A stretch of DNA of 64,000 nucleotides, from positions 1,488,001 to 1,552,000 of the forward strand of contig JAKNDB010000064.1 in assembly GCA_024305405.1 (NCBI GenBank), read 5' to 3'. Of the stretch, positions 37,478 through 49,620 are shown one piece after another (within the stretch, counting starts at the first letter, position 1; each line of letters starts with the position of its first letter). The translations under genes were made by a program, and so were the position numbers. The DNA comes from Dirofilaria immitis. Its lineage: Eukaryota; Nematoda; Chromadorea; Rhabditida; Onchocercidae. The notes under the pieces were generated by a model. That model was not told the DNA's origin, ran no database searches, and was given only the letters and a program-made list of their open reading frames with translations.

Positions 37478-37512
<35 letters not shown>

Positions 37513-37983
37513 GTTATGCTTATCCATATGTGAATTGTTCATCATCATATGATACCTATGGTACTTATTCATTTACCGGATTTTATGGTACCTATGAAGC
37601 GAATAAATATTATCAACAATTACCTGATCCAAGCAATCAATATCATCAACATCATCATCATCATCATCATCATCATAATCAAGCACAAATATATTATCCA
37701 CATTATCGTACACCAATTGCATCAACTTCTAATTATGCCCAATTATTTCTAAATGGTACAATACCGAATAATTACTGCTCAACAACACCTCTTACTACTC
37801 CTATCATAAATTGTAGTAATACTAATGATGATGATGATCTAAGTGGACGAGAGAATCGTATCACTACTCTTCAAAGACCTAAATATGCATGGATGTTGGA
37901 ACGTGAAAAGGATCGTCAACAATCACGTCATTTACAACAAAATGTTAGATCTACTACCGATACCGTAATCACATCACAAACAG
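37440..37983 (+). CDS. Hox3: Hox3-like gene, coding exon 1 (YAWM hexapeptide)
   Basis: Open for 181 codons plus one base, starting MENGYNAESSALPS. The ATG at 37440 has G at -3 and G at +4. Residues 14-24 are poly-Ser (encoded by TCA repeats), followed by a Tyr-rich stretch and a poly-His block (about residues 70-79, CAT repeats). Next come Ser/Thr/Asn-rich sequence, an Asp run and KYAWMLEREKDRQQ, with YAWM at residues 149-152 as the PBC-contacting hexapeptide. The exon ends in ACAG with a GTTATA donor at 37984, phase 1. Exon 2 starts with GT, completing a Gly codon, so the join reads SQTGRTSY across homeodomain positions 1-8. A nearer GTAATC at 37965 is phase 0 and would not fit. A product read into the intron would end at 37994. 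Confidence 0.85.
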
Positions 37984-40296
37984 GTTATATTTGAATGATC
38001 ATTGAACTTATATGCTTTTCTAATTTTATAATAAAAACAGCCAATTAAAATATTATTATTTATTACTCATTGTTTGAATCATTTGATAATAAATCAATTA
38101 TCAAGTGACTGATAATAATTAATAATGATAATCAAAAATGATAGAAGAATAATACGTGAAAAATACGTTACATCGATCGATAAATATATTGCAAAAAATC
38201 ATTTTTTTCTTTTTGCAATGTAATAAAAATTAGAAATTGAATTTTGATAATTGATAAAATATTATTCATATAATACTTATCATTTAATCGAGAAAAAAAA
38301 ATTATACAAAATCAAAAGATACGCGGAGTAAAATGAGTGATAATAATTTGTTTAAAATGATAATGATTTCGAAAATCATTTAAGTACATCAATTGAAAAT
38401 GATAACAGTTATTTGTAAATATAAGTTATATCAATAAAAGCTTAATAATCGCTTTCTATTCTTTTAGTTTAGTCCATAAAAATAAAATTAAAAATAATTT
38501 ATAATATAATTAAATATCTTCTAACTATTTTGATTTAAACATTAAATCAAATTAAAGTAATTAATATCGAAAATTCATGATTGATTATTTTATTATCAAT
38601 TATTTGAACGCAAAAAAACTATCATTCGAATTGTTCAATAATAATTTATTAAAATGATAATGATTCAAGTATATCAATTGAAAATGATAATAGTTCAGTA
38701 AATAATAAATAATAATAAAAGAAAATTATGTAAGAGAAGATAATCGGAAATTAAAAACAAAATATCATTATAATTAGAAATTAAAAACAAAATATCGTTG
38801 TTACTTATTTATTTATTTTTCGATATAATTTCATAGAAGAAGAAGAAGAAGAAATGAAACATAACTAACTAATATATGTATAAATGTATTTGCGATTATT
38901 GACACCGTATCTCTCTATATCTATCTATATATCTATGTATACAGGTGTGTAAAGGTGTATATGCTATGTGATATTATGAAAAGTTGATAATAATACCATT
39001 CATTACCTGTACAAATAATCTCAATAATCAATCATTCGCTTTTTTTTTTTTTTGTAAAACACTTACCGGATATCATATCAATGTTGCATATCAGCAAACG
39101 ATTACGTAACTTTATCTTAATCGCTTAACAATTTGTTATCGATTGTGTATTATTTAAAAAGATAATACATACTTTAAAATTCCATTCCTTCTTATCTTTT
39201 ATATTCCATTCAAAATTTCAATTAATTAATTGATAATTAAGTAATTAAGTAAAGATAATAAATGTTATCAATTTTGGAATGGATTAATTATAACAAAAAA
39301 GATTTAAGACCTTTTAATCTCTCCTGATAACGATCATAATCTTTCTTTTATATGGTTGACCTTTCTCCCCGTCCCGTTTTTACTACTACCATTATTGACA
39401 TATAAATAAATGATCATGAAAATTTTCAATGATAAAATTTTACAACTCTCTAATATCTGATTCATTTGATCGATCGTATATTTATACGAATGGAAGATAT
39501 GTTATCAATGATTTATCACTAATTTTTTTTTCTATTTCTTATTGTTCATCCTTATCTTTTCTAACACTTGATTTATCCTTTTTATTTTTTTAAATGATTA
39601 AAAAACTTATCATATCATTAAATTAATTTATAAAATAACTTTTACAATCATCATATTGCAATTTTTTCTAACTATAAGAAAAATTCATATCTATAATCTT
39701 ATAAATATTAAAATATTTCGAAAATTTTAAGTAAACTCTTTTCTAACTTACATTTTACAAATCAAGTTAATGATATGATAATTTTTTTAATCAGTTGAAA
39801 AAAAATAAAAATTTATTCTTTCTAAAAATTCAAAATTTTCTATCTTAATGATTGTAAATAACAATTTCTAATTAAATATGATAAATATGAAATCAATAAA
39901 ATTAGCAATGATAAGAGTAGAGAAAACAAACCTATCAATAAAACCCTTCTATCAAAATTTGTTAATAGACAAAAGAAACTGATATATTCTGGGTTGCGTT
40001 TCTTTTTTTTTTGTCTTTCCATTTTTTTTGCTTTTTAAAAATAATTTATTACAAAAATTTTCCATCCACATTTTCATAACCTTTTGATTCATCGGCTAAC
40101 TTTTCCAAAATTTCAATTCTTCTCTTTTATAGGAAAAAAAGTAAGAAAAGAAAAGTTTTTTTTTGAGAAAATTTCTCCAAAACTTATAATTCATAAAGGA
40201 AAAAAAAATATGTCATTTTGGCATTCAATGATATGACTTCTTAACATTACAATCAAAAGTAATTTTGCCATCAAATTTAAAACAAAAAAAAAAAAC

Positions 40297-40378
40297 GAGA
40301 TGGAAAGAAATGGAAAGAAATGGAAAGAAATGGAAAGAAATGAAAAGAAATGAAAAGAAATGGAAATGAAATGAAAAA
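40297..40378. repeat. (GAAATGGAAA)n 10-bp tandem repeat
   Basis: About eight units of GAAATGGAAA or GAAATGAAAA inside the Hox3-like intron. Confidence 0.92.
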
Positions 40379-41342
40379 AAATTTGCTAAAAAAATAAATA
40401 AATAAAAATTGATAAAATTAGCAATAAGAAAACAAAACATATTTACATACATATTTTATTTATTTATTTTTTTCCATCCCAAAAATTTTTTAATCGATAA
40501 TTTTAATTTATGAAAATAAAACATATATACAAAAATATTTATTCAATTTTATTTATTTATTTTTCTTCTATCCAAAAAATTTTCAATCAATAATTTTAAT
40601 TTTTAATCAAACTAATTAACTAACAAAATAATATTTGTATGCATGTATTTTATAAATTTGAATGATTTATTTTTAGGTAAAAAAAAAGAAATTTTTTTAC
40701 GCAATTAAAATGATAAAAATCAATTCATTCAAGTTTCTTTTCTTATTTTTCTTATTTTTTAATTCATTTTATCATTTTTCTTTTCTTTGCTTTTTTTTTT
40801 CGGAATCAAATTTCCCAAGCATCCATTATCATTTTCATCTTTTACTATCAATGTCTAATAATGATGAATCACTTTCGCAACTTGAAATATATATCTATCG
40901 CTAACATTTACGATTATTTTTTGCAGAAAAGTTTAGGTAAGCGGTATCCTTTTTTTTCCTCTCTCCATTTCACTGTCACTCTCAATTTCTCTCTCTCTCT
41001 CTCTCTCTCTTACACACACACACATACAGGTATTAATATACTTTTAACCTTCGAAATAAACGACAGTTCGGCAAATAGTCAAAAGTATATATACCGTATC
41101 ATATCATTTAATTCTACTTCTAAAAGAGAATTCTTCAATTTATTGACGAAAAAATGTGAATTATTTTCAATAATTAATTCTGATAATAATGATAAGTTTT
41201 ATCTGCTAATATAACTTATCATATATTTAAAACTTTTTTTTTAGAAAAAATTCGATAAATAATGATAGTTCGATAAATAATGATAATAATATTAATATAT
41301 TTTGATTATTGAGAAATTATTTGTTAAATATCATATCAAATC

Positions 41343-41377
<35 letters not shown>

Positions 41378-41717
41378 CATTGTTTACTGAATTTTTAAAT
41401 GCATTAATCATCCATTTATCATAAAATAATTGCAGCAGATATGATAAGATTTAATCTCTTGCTAAGTTTTAATGATCAAATCAAAAGATAATTAAACGAA
41501 TTATTTTTATTTAATCAATATTAATAGTGTTATGAAATAAAAAAAAGAAATGTATAATCATGATATCAAATTATCGATTATTTTTATAAAATATATGAAA
41601 TAGGTTCTTCTTCTTTTTTTTTCTTCAATCATTTTATTCTTAAACAAAATTAATCGTAGTATTAATATATTAAAAGGATTGAATTAATTTGAATATGAAA
41701 GAAAAATAGAAGATAAA

Positions 41718-41826
41718 AGAAAAAGACCTATATGCTATATTTCAGGTTGTAACCTATATATGCTATATTTCAGGTTATAACCTATATAACATATTTTAGA
41801 TCATAACCTATACTATTATATTTTAG
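41718..41826 (+). repeat. Four tandem copies of a 3' splice-site unit
   Basis: Units of 26-28 bp, AACCTATAT...ATATTT(C/T)AG, end in AG at 41745, 41773, 41799 and 41826. The last is the homeobox acceptor. Using the first or second with the phase-1 donor meets an in-frame stop within the repeat. Using the third adds nine residues (DHNLYYYIL) in frame ahead of GRTSY. Confidence 0.85.
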
Positions 41827-42463
41827 GTCGTACATCATATAGTACACCACAAGTTGTAGAATTGGAAAAAGAATTTCGTACCAATCGTTATTTGAACAAG
41901 CAACGACGAAATGAGCTTGCAGCATTATTAGCGCTTACCGATCGGCAAATTAAAATTTGGTTTCAAAATAGACGAATGAAAGAGAAGAAACAACGACTAG
42001 CTGCTGCACCACCACCAAATAAAACTACTACCACTACTACTACTACTAATACTACAACAATTATTTCTACTACTACTACTACTACAACTACCACTACTAC
42101 TACTACTACTACAAATACTACTACTAGTGCTACTATCGCTACAACGACAAATTTCAACAATGATTTACGAAATAGTAATGGTGGTGTATCATTACGAAGA
42201 GGATTTTTAAATAATGATGATAATGATGATGATGCTAATAGTAATAATAGTAATAGCATGATTTGTGGTAGTCATCGGATAAAAATGATAATGAAAATAA
42301 TAGTAATAATGATGATGTTGATAATAATACAACAAATGATGATAATAATATAAATGATACAAAGGAAAAGATGATGAGAAAGAATAGAAATGAGAAGATA
42401 GGAATGGTTGAAACAGCAATAATTAATGAAGTAGCTAGTAGGGCATGCTATACATCACTTTGA
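41827..42463 (+). CDS. Hox3: Hox3-like gene, exon 2: homeodomain and low-complexity C-terminus (frame break near 42280)
   Basis: Starts in phase 1 after TATATTTTAG and encodes a complete homeodomain (residues 179-238 of the joined protein): [16 protein letters not shown], then [21 protein letters not shown] and [14 protein letters not shown]48, F49, Q50, N51 and R53 are present, so it should bind TAAT-type Hox sites. VELEKEF..NRYL with ...[17 protein letters not shown] is closest to Hox3. The Hox2 alternative (LLELEKEF, VKVWF) fits less well, and LTDRQ occurs in posterior classes too. C-terminal to it are PPP, a long poly-Thr tract (ACT repeats) and an Asn/Asp-rich region. The reading frame then turns to Ile/Met-rich sequence ending at 42353, whereas the +2 frame continues Asn/Asp-rich and ends in SRACYTSL at 42461-42463. 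A one-base slip in the A run near 42280-42285 would explain this. Confidence 0.85.
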
Positions 42464-42545
42464 AATTAATTTATTTCACAAAATAGTTTTTAAAATTACA
42501 ATTAACAATTTTTCGTTGGAACATTTCTTTATTTCGCAATGAGCC

Positions 42546-42551
42546 AATAAA
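42546..42551 (+). terminator. Candidate poly(A) signal of the Hox3-like gene
   Basis: AATAAA 83 nt after the presumed stop codon. AATAAA is common by chance in DNA this AT-rich, so support is positional only. Confidence 0.35.
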
Positions 42552-43014
42552 AATTTTTTTCTTAATTTTTAATTTATAATTTTTCGTCATAAATTTAATT
42601 TTAATGAGCAAATGAAATGAGCGAAAAAAATAAAATTGAAAAATTTTAAATTCATTTTTATGATTTAAATTTTATTTTTTCCTTTTAATTTAATTAATTC
42701 AAATTATTAATTTTATACGTAAATTTTTTTTTTACTTAAATTACAATGATTGTATGTATTATATATTAACGTATACATATGCTACAATGATAATCGTTAA
42801 TCGAATATTATTTGGAAATGAATTTTAGCAAAGGAAAAAGAAAATAACGAAAAAAGAAAATGGATAAATTTGAAATTAAAATCATTAATGTAATTGATAA
42901 TTTATGATAGAAAATTTGAGCGTTTATTTTTTTATAAAATAAATTTTAATAATTTTTTCTGAAATTTGAAATGATCAATTTTTGTTTTTTTTTTCGATCA
43001 TCTTCTGATTTATT

Positions 43015-43110
43015 ATCTTTTGTCTTCTGATCTAACACCTTCTGATCTAACACCTTCTGATCTAACACCTTCTGATCTAACACCTTCTGATGTATCATCT
43101 TCTGATGTAT
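43015..43110. repeat. 15-bp tandem repeat TTCTGATCTAACACC, about 6 copies
   Basis: Exact 15-bp period in the central copies, degenerating at both ends to TTCTGATGTATCATC. Its 5-residue coding period is incidental. Confidence 0.95.
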
Positions 43111-44734
43111 AAATTGTTTTTTGAAATTTAAATGAATATTTGTCAATCTTTTTAATTTGACTTTTTTTTCTCTCTCAACTCTCTCTCTCTCTCTTTTCTA
43201 AATAATTTATCTATTTTATCTGTCTACCTCAGTTTAATAATCAATTATTTTTTCTTGTGATTTGTATGAAATGTGTTTGAATAATTTTGTTTATATTTTG
43301 TAAAAGAATTTATAATTGTAAGTTTTGTGATGATTTTTATGAAATATATTGTAATGTTTTTCGAGATTTTCAGGCTTTGTTAAACTAGGCTTTTTAAAAA
43401 AATTAAACAAAATAATAAGCCTATTAGGCTCATGCTAACTTTTTCATTGATTATTGATAAAAATTGTTTTACAGTTCGCTTTCTTTTTTTTTTTTTTGTA
43501 TATCATTAAATATGATGATTATTAGATTGCAAAGTATTATAATTATCATTGATTCTAATCCTTTGTTTTTTTCTTTTTGATATTTGATAATTTAATGATT
43601 CATTTTTTTTAATTTTACTGATAATTATTTGTCTTACGATAATTATTTTGATTATAAAATATTATCATTCTTATCTTCTCTAGTCCCTTTTATCATTAAA
43701 AATGCTCATAATGTTTGTTTTTATTTATTTATGTTCCTTTTTTTTTAGATAAAAAGATTAATGCAAGAAATAAAATGAAATTTTAATTCAAATTAATCGA
43801 AAGAGAGAGAGAGAGAGAGAGAAAAAGAAAGAAAGAAAACAAAAATAAAAATTGCATTTGAAAAAATAAAATAAAAAAAATTATTTAAAATCGATATTTT
43901 CTCAAATTGTTTTTATCACATTTATCAAAGCAATCTATTTATTGATATTTATTTTAACAAAAAAAAAGACAAAACAAAAACAAAAATAAAAAGAGATTTG
44001 TATCGAATTTTTTTTTTTCATTATTTTGATTATAAAATATTATCACTCTTATCTTCTTTAGTTCTTTAAAAAAAAAAAAAAAAGAATTTCATTTTTCAAC
44101 TGATAAACTTTATCTTCTGCATGAATAATTTTTATCAGAGTGATATCACGAATGGAAAGCATAATGCTTCAATTTAATTTCAACTATGCAATCAAATGTC
44201 ACATTTATCAAAAATATTTAAAAGAGCATAAATCGAAAATTGAAAGCTCAAGCATACGATAGATAAATTTAAATTCAACAAAATGATCAAAGTTTAGAAA
44301 GATAAAAAGATAGAAAAGATGAAGAAGAAGAAGAAGAAGAAAGAAAAGAATACCACTTTATGCGACATTCTAAAATTAATCATTTTTAATTCAAAATAAT
44401 TTTTAAATTCTAAAAATTTTTCCATACCTCTTAGCCTTACTGATTAAAAAGTTTTTTTTTTTTTTCGAGAAAATTCATCGTATAATTATGCAAATTTTTC
44501 ATTCGCTTTTCTAAAATGTTACGGTATTTTTGTTGAAAGAAAATTTCGAAAAAAAAAAAAGAATTTCAACATTTATTTTATTCGATTCGTTCGAATTGAT
44601 AGGCTTAAAGTGTTAATAAAAATATTTCGAAATTTTTTTATCATTTCAATTGATGATAAATGTTTGTTAACAAAAATTTAGAACAATTTTTTTGTATAGC
44701 TTTTGTTCATTTAAAAAAGCTGTAAAATGTGATA

Positions 44735-44800
44735 AAGATGATAGTGATAATAGTGATAATGATAATAGTGATGATGATAATGATGATGAAGATGATGACA
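44735..44800. repeat. GAT/AAT trinucleotide repeat
   Basis: GATGATAGTGATAATGAT-type triplets over about 65 bp. Confidence 0.9.
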
Positions 44801-45614
44801 CATGTGTTTCTTTTTATTTTCAACAAATACATTTTGTAGTTATTTGAAAAGTTAAATGAAATTATATTGGAAGAAGAAATAAGAATGGAGAGATTGAAAC
44901 GAAGGAAAGAAAGAAAGAGAGAGAAAGAAAGAGAGAGAAAGGGAGAGAGGAAGAAGAAGAAGAAGAAGAAGAAGAATAAGAGGAGGAGGAAAGTTTTTCA
45001 AAAGTGTGATGAGTTATTGGAAAGTCGGCATTTTGATAGGAACAGAAACTTGAAGAAAGAAGCCAGGAAGTGTTTGAGCAATTGGTGCCTCATAAATCAT
45101 CAAACTTGAGGCCTCTTTTCTCGTCTATCCTTTCCTACCCCGTAACTTTCCTGACACCAAATGTTACTTTTTCCCTTCTACTAAAATTCTTAATTTCATT
45201 CAAAATTGCAAATCCCTCAATAAACGCATTAAATTGTTAGCTAAAAATTTTATACTAAAATTATCAAAAATATTTTAATTTAAATTTTAATTAAACAAAA
45301 ATAAAACATTTTTTTATTTCTTTAATTATTAAAATTTTAAAAAAATTTAAAAATTGCATTTTAAGAAATAAATTAAAAAAGAAGGAAATTGAATTGGAAA
45401 TAGAAATAAATTTATTAATTGAAAAGAAAAAAGGAAATTAAATTGAAAATATTTAAAATCCTATTCTTATTAAATTAATACTTCGTAAATTGAAAATTAT
45501 TCTATATAAAATTTCTAATTATATATAACATTCCGTCCTATTTCATTGATTAATTTTTATTGAATTTTGACAAAAAAAAAAATTTAATCAATTGCTTTAA
45601 AGAAATTATGGTAA

Positions 45615-45910
45615 CGAATGTTACCGTATATTAAATATGCAAAAAATAATTTTTCTGTTTTTTCTTTTTATATATTGTAATATCGTAAAATTTAAATTAC
45701 TTATTTATGTCTATTTTACTGATAAGTTTTAGACCGTATATAGAATATACAAAAATAATTTTTCGTTTTTTCTTTCTGCATATTGCAATACCGTAAAATT
45801 CTAGCTATTTATTTGAATTTATTTACTGATAAGTTCGAGACCGTATATAAAATATGCAAAAATAATTTTTGTTTTAAAGTTTTAATCATTTATCTAAGTT
45901 TATTTACTGA
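45615..45910. repeat. About 105-bp degenerate tandem repeat, 3 copies
   Basis: Each copy has (A)CCGTATAT(A/T)(A/G)AATAT(G/A)CAAAAATAATTTTT, then a TTTCTTT...ATATTG(C/T)AAT segment and TTTACTGATAAGTT. Confidence 0.85.
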
Positions 45911-46444
45911 TAAGTTTTAGGATGAATTTTTTTATAAAAATAAAATATTGCGAATTTTGAAAAATTGTCAACAAAGGTGAATTATTTTAGATGTGTTAAT
46001 TTAAGTGAGACATTAAAAGTGCAAATTGAAATTAATCATTTGATTTTTTTTTGTTGTTAAGTTTGATATAGAAATTTACTGATAAATTATAAAAAGTATG
46101 ATAAAATGAATGAGCAAAATAAGGCACTGTCAAAAATATCAATTAAAAGGAAAACTAATAAATGTTTCTATCAAATATTATTATTTAAATATATGAAATA
46201 AAAATTTGATGAAGATGGATTTTAGATGCCAAAAAAAGACTGATAATATATCACATTAAGTGATTTATTAAACCAAACATTTCTTAACAATAATTTTGTT
46301 TCAAAGTTGAGAAATATGAGTGAAATGAATAGTTATGATTGGAATTATAATTGATAGTGACAAGTTTTTAAAAAAAAATAATAATAATTTCACAGAAATT
46401 TTCACAACTTTCAAAATACATTGCAAATAAATTTAACAATGTGA

Positions 46445-46750
46445 AAAAAAAATGATAATATCATTGGTGATACATTCGTTTGTTTTTAAATGGCAATATC
46501 ATTAGTGATATATTTGTTTATTTTTTAAATGGCAATATCATTAGTGATATATTTGTTTATTTTTAAATGGCAATATCATTAGTGATATATTTGTTTATTT
46601 TTTAAATGGCTATATCATTAGTGATATATTTGTTTATTTTTTAAATGGCAATATCATTAGTGATATATTCGTTTGTTTTTAAATGGCAATATCATTAGTG
46701 ATATATTTATTTGTTTTTAAATGATAATATCATTTAGTGATATATTTGCT
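46445..46750. repeat. 37-bp tandem repeat, about 8 copies
   Basis: AAATGGCAATATCATTAGTG + ATATATTTGTTTATTTTTT, highly conserved between copies, with drift at both ends. Confidence 0.97.
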
Positions 46751-48854
46751 TTTTTTTCCAAACACAAATGATAAAGAAAAGTTGCATTTTTAATCATTTA
46801 TCAGAAAATAAAAAAACTTCTAATCACTTCATTACAATGAATTGTAAAAGAAAAAAAAGTTTTAGTAATGATTATCATCTCAAGCGAAATATTCATACAT
46901 TAATCACAAATGATAAATATACCGTATGCATGATTATATTGATAGATGAAACAAATACATTTTGATTGATATCATTGATTATCATCTATCATTTTTTTCA
47001 AGAGCATTTTTACATTACCTCTCTCTATCAGTGAATTTTAAAAATTTTTCACAATATCAAATGATGAGGAAATACATTAAGAAAATGGATCATGTGATGA
47101 TAATTAAACTAATGTTTACGAAAATTAAATTATTTGTTTAATGCATGTTGTTAAATGTTATAAATGACATGGCTATCATTCTATTATCACTTTATCAGTT
47201 GTTATTTCGAATGTTTTCATTTCATCTCAGTTTCATTTGTTAATAGAACAAAAACAAAACAATTTAAAGTAGGTGAGAAAAAAAAGAAATGTTAAATTGA
47301 TTTGAAATAAATCATTTCATAAATATCTTATCATATCATTTGATGTATATATTGTTGACTTTATTTTTGTTTTGTTTATTATTATCAGAAATTTAATTGT
47401 AATTTTACAACTATTTTTTCATCAAAAAGTAATACAATACAATTTGTAATAAATAAATCATATAATGCATATAAACTGATTAAATACTCTTATCAGTAAA
47501 TAGAAAACTTCGTTTTTTAACTGCTAATTGTTAATGTACATGTTTGTTTAAAAATAAATAATCTTAATATATGCATAAATACATACTGATTATGATAATA
47601 ATGATAAAGATGATAAAAAAATTGAGAAAAATAGTTTAAACTATTAAGCAAACATGAAAATAATACATAATGTAAATATATTAAATAGTAAACTTATAAA
47701 AACAACCTTATGCTGTTAAAAAGTTTATAACGCTGATTTGTTAAGTTTTCATTTCAATATGTTATCAATGATAATTTAATTCATTGATTGGATTAAAATA
47801 ATTGATTAAAAGAACTAAAATTATACTACGGTACTGATAAAAAAATTCAATTTAATCAATCTTTTGCATTAACATAACATTTGGTCTTTTTTTTTAAGAA
47901 AATAAAATTGAAATAATTTGAAAAAATTAAAAATTCTCTGAAATATTCAAATTTTTATTATCATATCTGATTATAATTTTGGTAAATATAATTTTGATAA
48001 ACATAATTTTGATAAATATAATTTTGATAAATACAATTTGATAAATATAATTTTGATAAGCATAATTTCCCTATGCCATAATTTATACGGAATATGAATT
48101 GTCCATAAAAAGATTAAATTGGTAAAGTTCAAAAAGTTTTACTTTTACAGTATTCTTTTTCTGATAAATATAATTTGATAAAAATAATTTGATAGGCATA
48201 ATTTGATAAAGATTTTGATTTATACGAGATTTGAAATGCTTATAAAGGTCAAATTGCTAAAGTTCAAAATATTCTACTTTTACAGTATTCCTTTTTCTTT
48301 TCTTTTTTTTTTTTTTTTGAAAAATTATTATTATTTCGATTGTTGATGTTTAGTGTATTAAACTAGCTATTAAATTAAAATAGCCATGTTTACTTTATTT
48401 TAAGTATATGATAAACAAAGATTGTAAAGCTTTATAAATATGACCTTGGCATTATTTGGCTATTGAAAATTGTTGATCCTTATGAGACATGAGGCATATG
48501 ATATAATTTAAACGTTTGATACATCATGATATCGAACTTGTCAATCTACGATTTAATCATTAATATAAACGAAAACAATTGAATCATCACAAAAGCTAGC
48601 GTCGGCATACATCAAAAAATCTTTTCCACTCTAATGATAAAGGCTTTAAATAAAGATTTGATTGATAGTAGTAACGATCATATCCTTAATCCAATTATGC
48701 CATTATTAGGAAAAGAAAAGCAATATCTGTAAATGCGACAACCTTTTCTCATATTTCACTCTTCTCCCATTGGGATATTCAAAATTTGCATATATATTTG
48801 TAATACAAATTTCCTAACAAATTTTATTCATTCAATCTTTTATCTATCATAACA
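46751..48854. other. Intergenic, AT-rich; one GC-richer stretch near 48590-48790
   Basis: An ATAATTTTGATAAA repeat cluster lies at 47985-48215 and a duplicated TTGCTAAAGTTCAAAA.(A/G)TTTTACTTTTACAGTATTC near 48120-48295. The stretch from 48480 to 48790 is less AT-rich and non-repetitive. It may be regulatory, but no coding exon or known RNA was recognised. Confidence 0.5.
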
Positions 48855-49128
48855 GATACGACGGATACTATTGTGTCCTTCAGAACGAATATATAGATAC
48901 TACAATGTCCTTCTTACGGATATATGGATACTATAATGTGCTTCTTACGGATATATGGATACTACAATGTCCTTCTTACGGATATATGGATACTATAATG
49001 TCCTTCTTACGGATATATGGATACTATAATGTCTTTCATAATGGGTATATGGATACTACAATGTCCTTCATAACGGATATATGAATACTACAATGTCGTT
49101 TATACAGATATATGGATACTACAATAAT
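48855..49128. repeat. 30-33-bp tandem repeat, about 8 copies
   Basis: CGGATATATGGATACTA(C/T)AATGTCCTTCTTA repeated about eight times with divergent outer copies. Confidence 0.97.
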
Positions 49129-49217
49129 AGCAAATTTACATCTCTCTAATTTGTTTACTTGGAATAAATTTTGGTTTCATTTACATTTCAATTATATGAA
49201 ATTGATCACTTCTCTTT

Positions 49218-49250
<33 letters not shown>

Positions 49251-49429
49251 GTTACTCTTTCAAATAATATATATTCTTTTTGAAATTCTAATATGTTATT
49301 TAAAATTTAATGTAAATTATGAAAGAATTGAAATAATATTTTTTTGTTACATTTATTCAAAGTTTTATTGTAAATTTAACAATCAATTAATTTGCATAAT
49401 ATATTTTTTAATTTATTTATAGCAATTAT

Positions 49430-49620
49430 GATAACTACTGATAATATAGATAATACCAAATTAATGGATAACTGATAATATAAATAATATCAAATTAATG
49501 GATAACTGATGATATAAATAATTTCAATTTAATGAATAACTGATAATATAAATAATATCAAATTGTTGAGTAACTGATAATATAAATAATGTTAAATTGT
49601 TGAATAACTGATAATAATTG
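49430..49620. repeat. About 36-bp tandem repeat, 5-6 copies
   Basis: TGATAATATAAATAATATCAAATTAATGGATAAC with point changes. Confidence 0.95.

Larger units (their letters stand above)
37984..41826 (+). other. Hox3-like intron (3.84 kb)
   Basis: GTTATA donor to TATATTTTAG acceptor, phase 1. AT-rich, with a GAAATGGAAA repeat at 40297-40375, CT/CA microsatellites at 40995-41030 and a TA microsatellite at 41346-41373. Four tandem 3' splice-site copies lie at its end. No additional coding exon was recognised. Confidence 0.7.
42552..46440. other. Intergenic downstream of the Hox3-like gene
   Basis: AT-rich. Contains the 15-bp repeat at 43015-43110, a GA tract at 43800-43825, a GAA tract near 44322-44345 and a GAT repeat at 44735-44800. 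A purine-rich segment with a GC-richer island follows at 44900-45170. In that island a Lys/Arg/Glu-rich frame (44867-45109) ends in a more ordinary-looking 38-residue tail (VFQKCDELLESRHFDRN...). I recognise no family and do not call it. A three-copy, roughly 105-bp repeat lies at 45615-45910. Confidence 0.5.

Noticed and set aside
37962..37970. GTAATC at 37965 as the donor of Hox3-like exon 1
   Set aside because: It would end the exon in phase 0, which does not fit the phase-1 homeobox exon; GTTATA at 37984 does.
44867..45109. 80-codon Lys/Arg/Glu-rich frame
   Set aside because: Mostly a purine repeat; the 38-residue tail looks ordinary but has no family match, and nothing supports splicing or a start.
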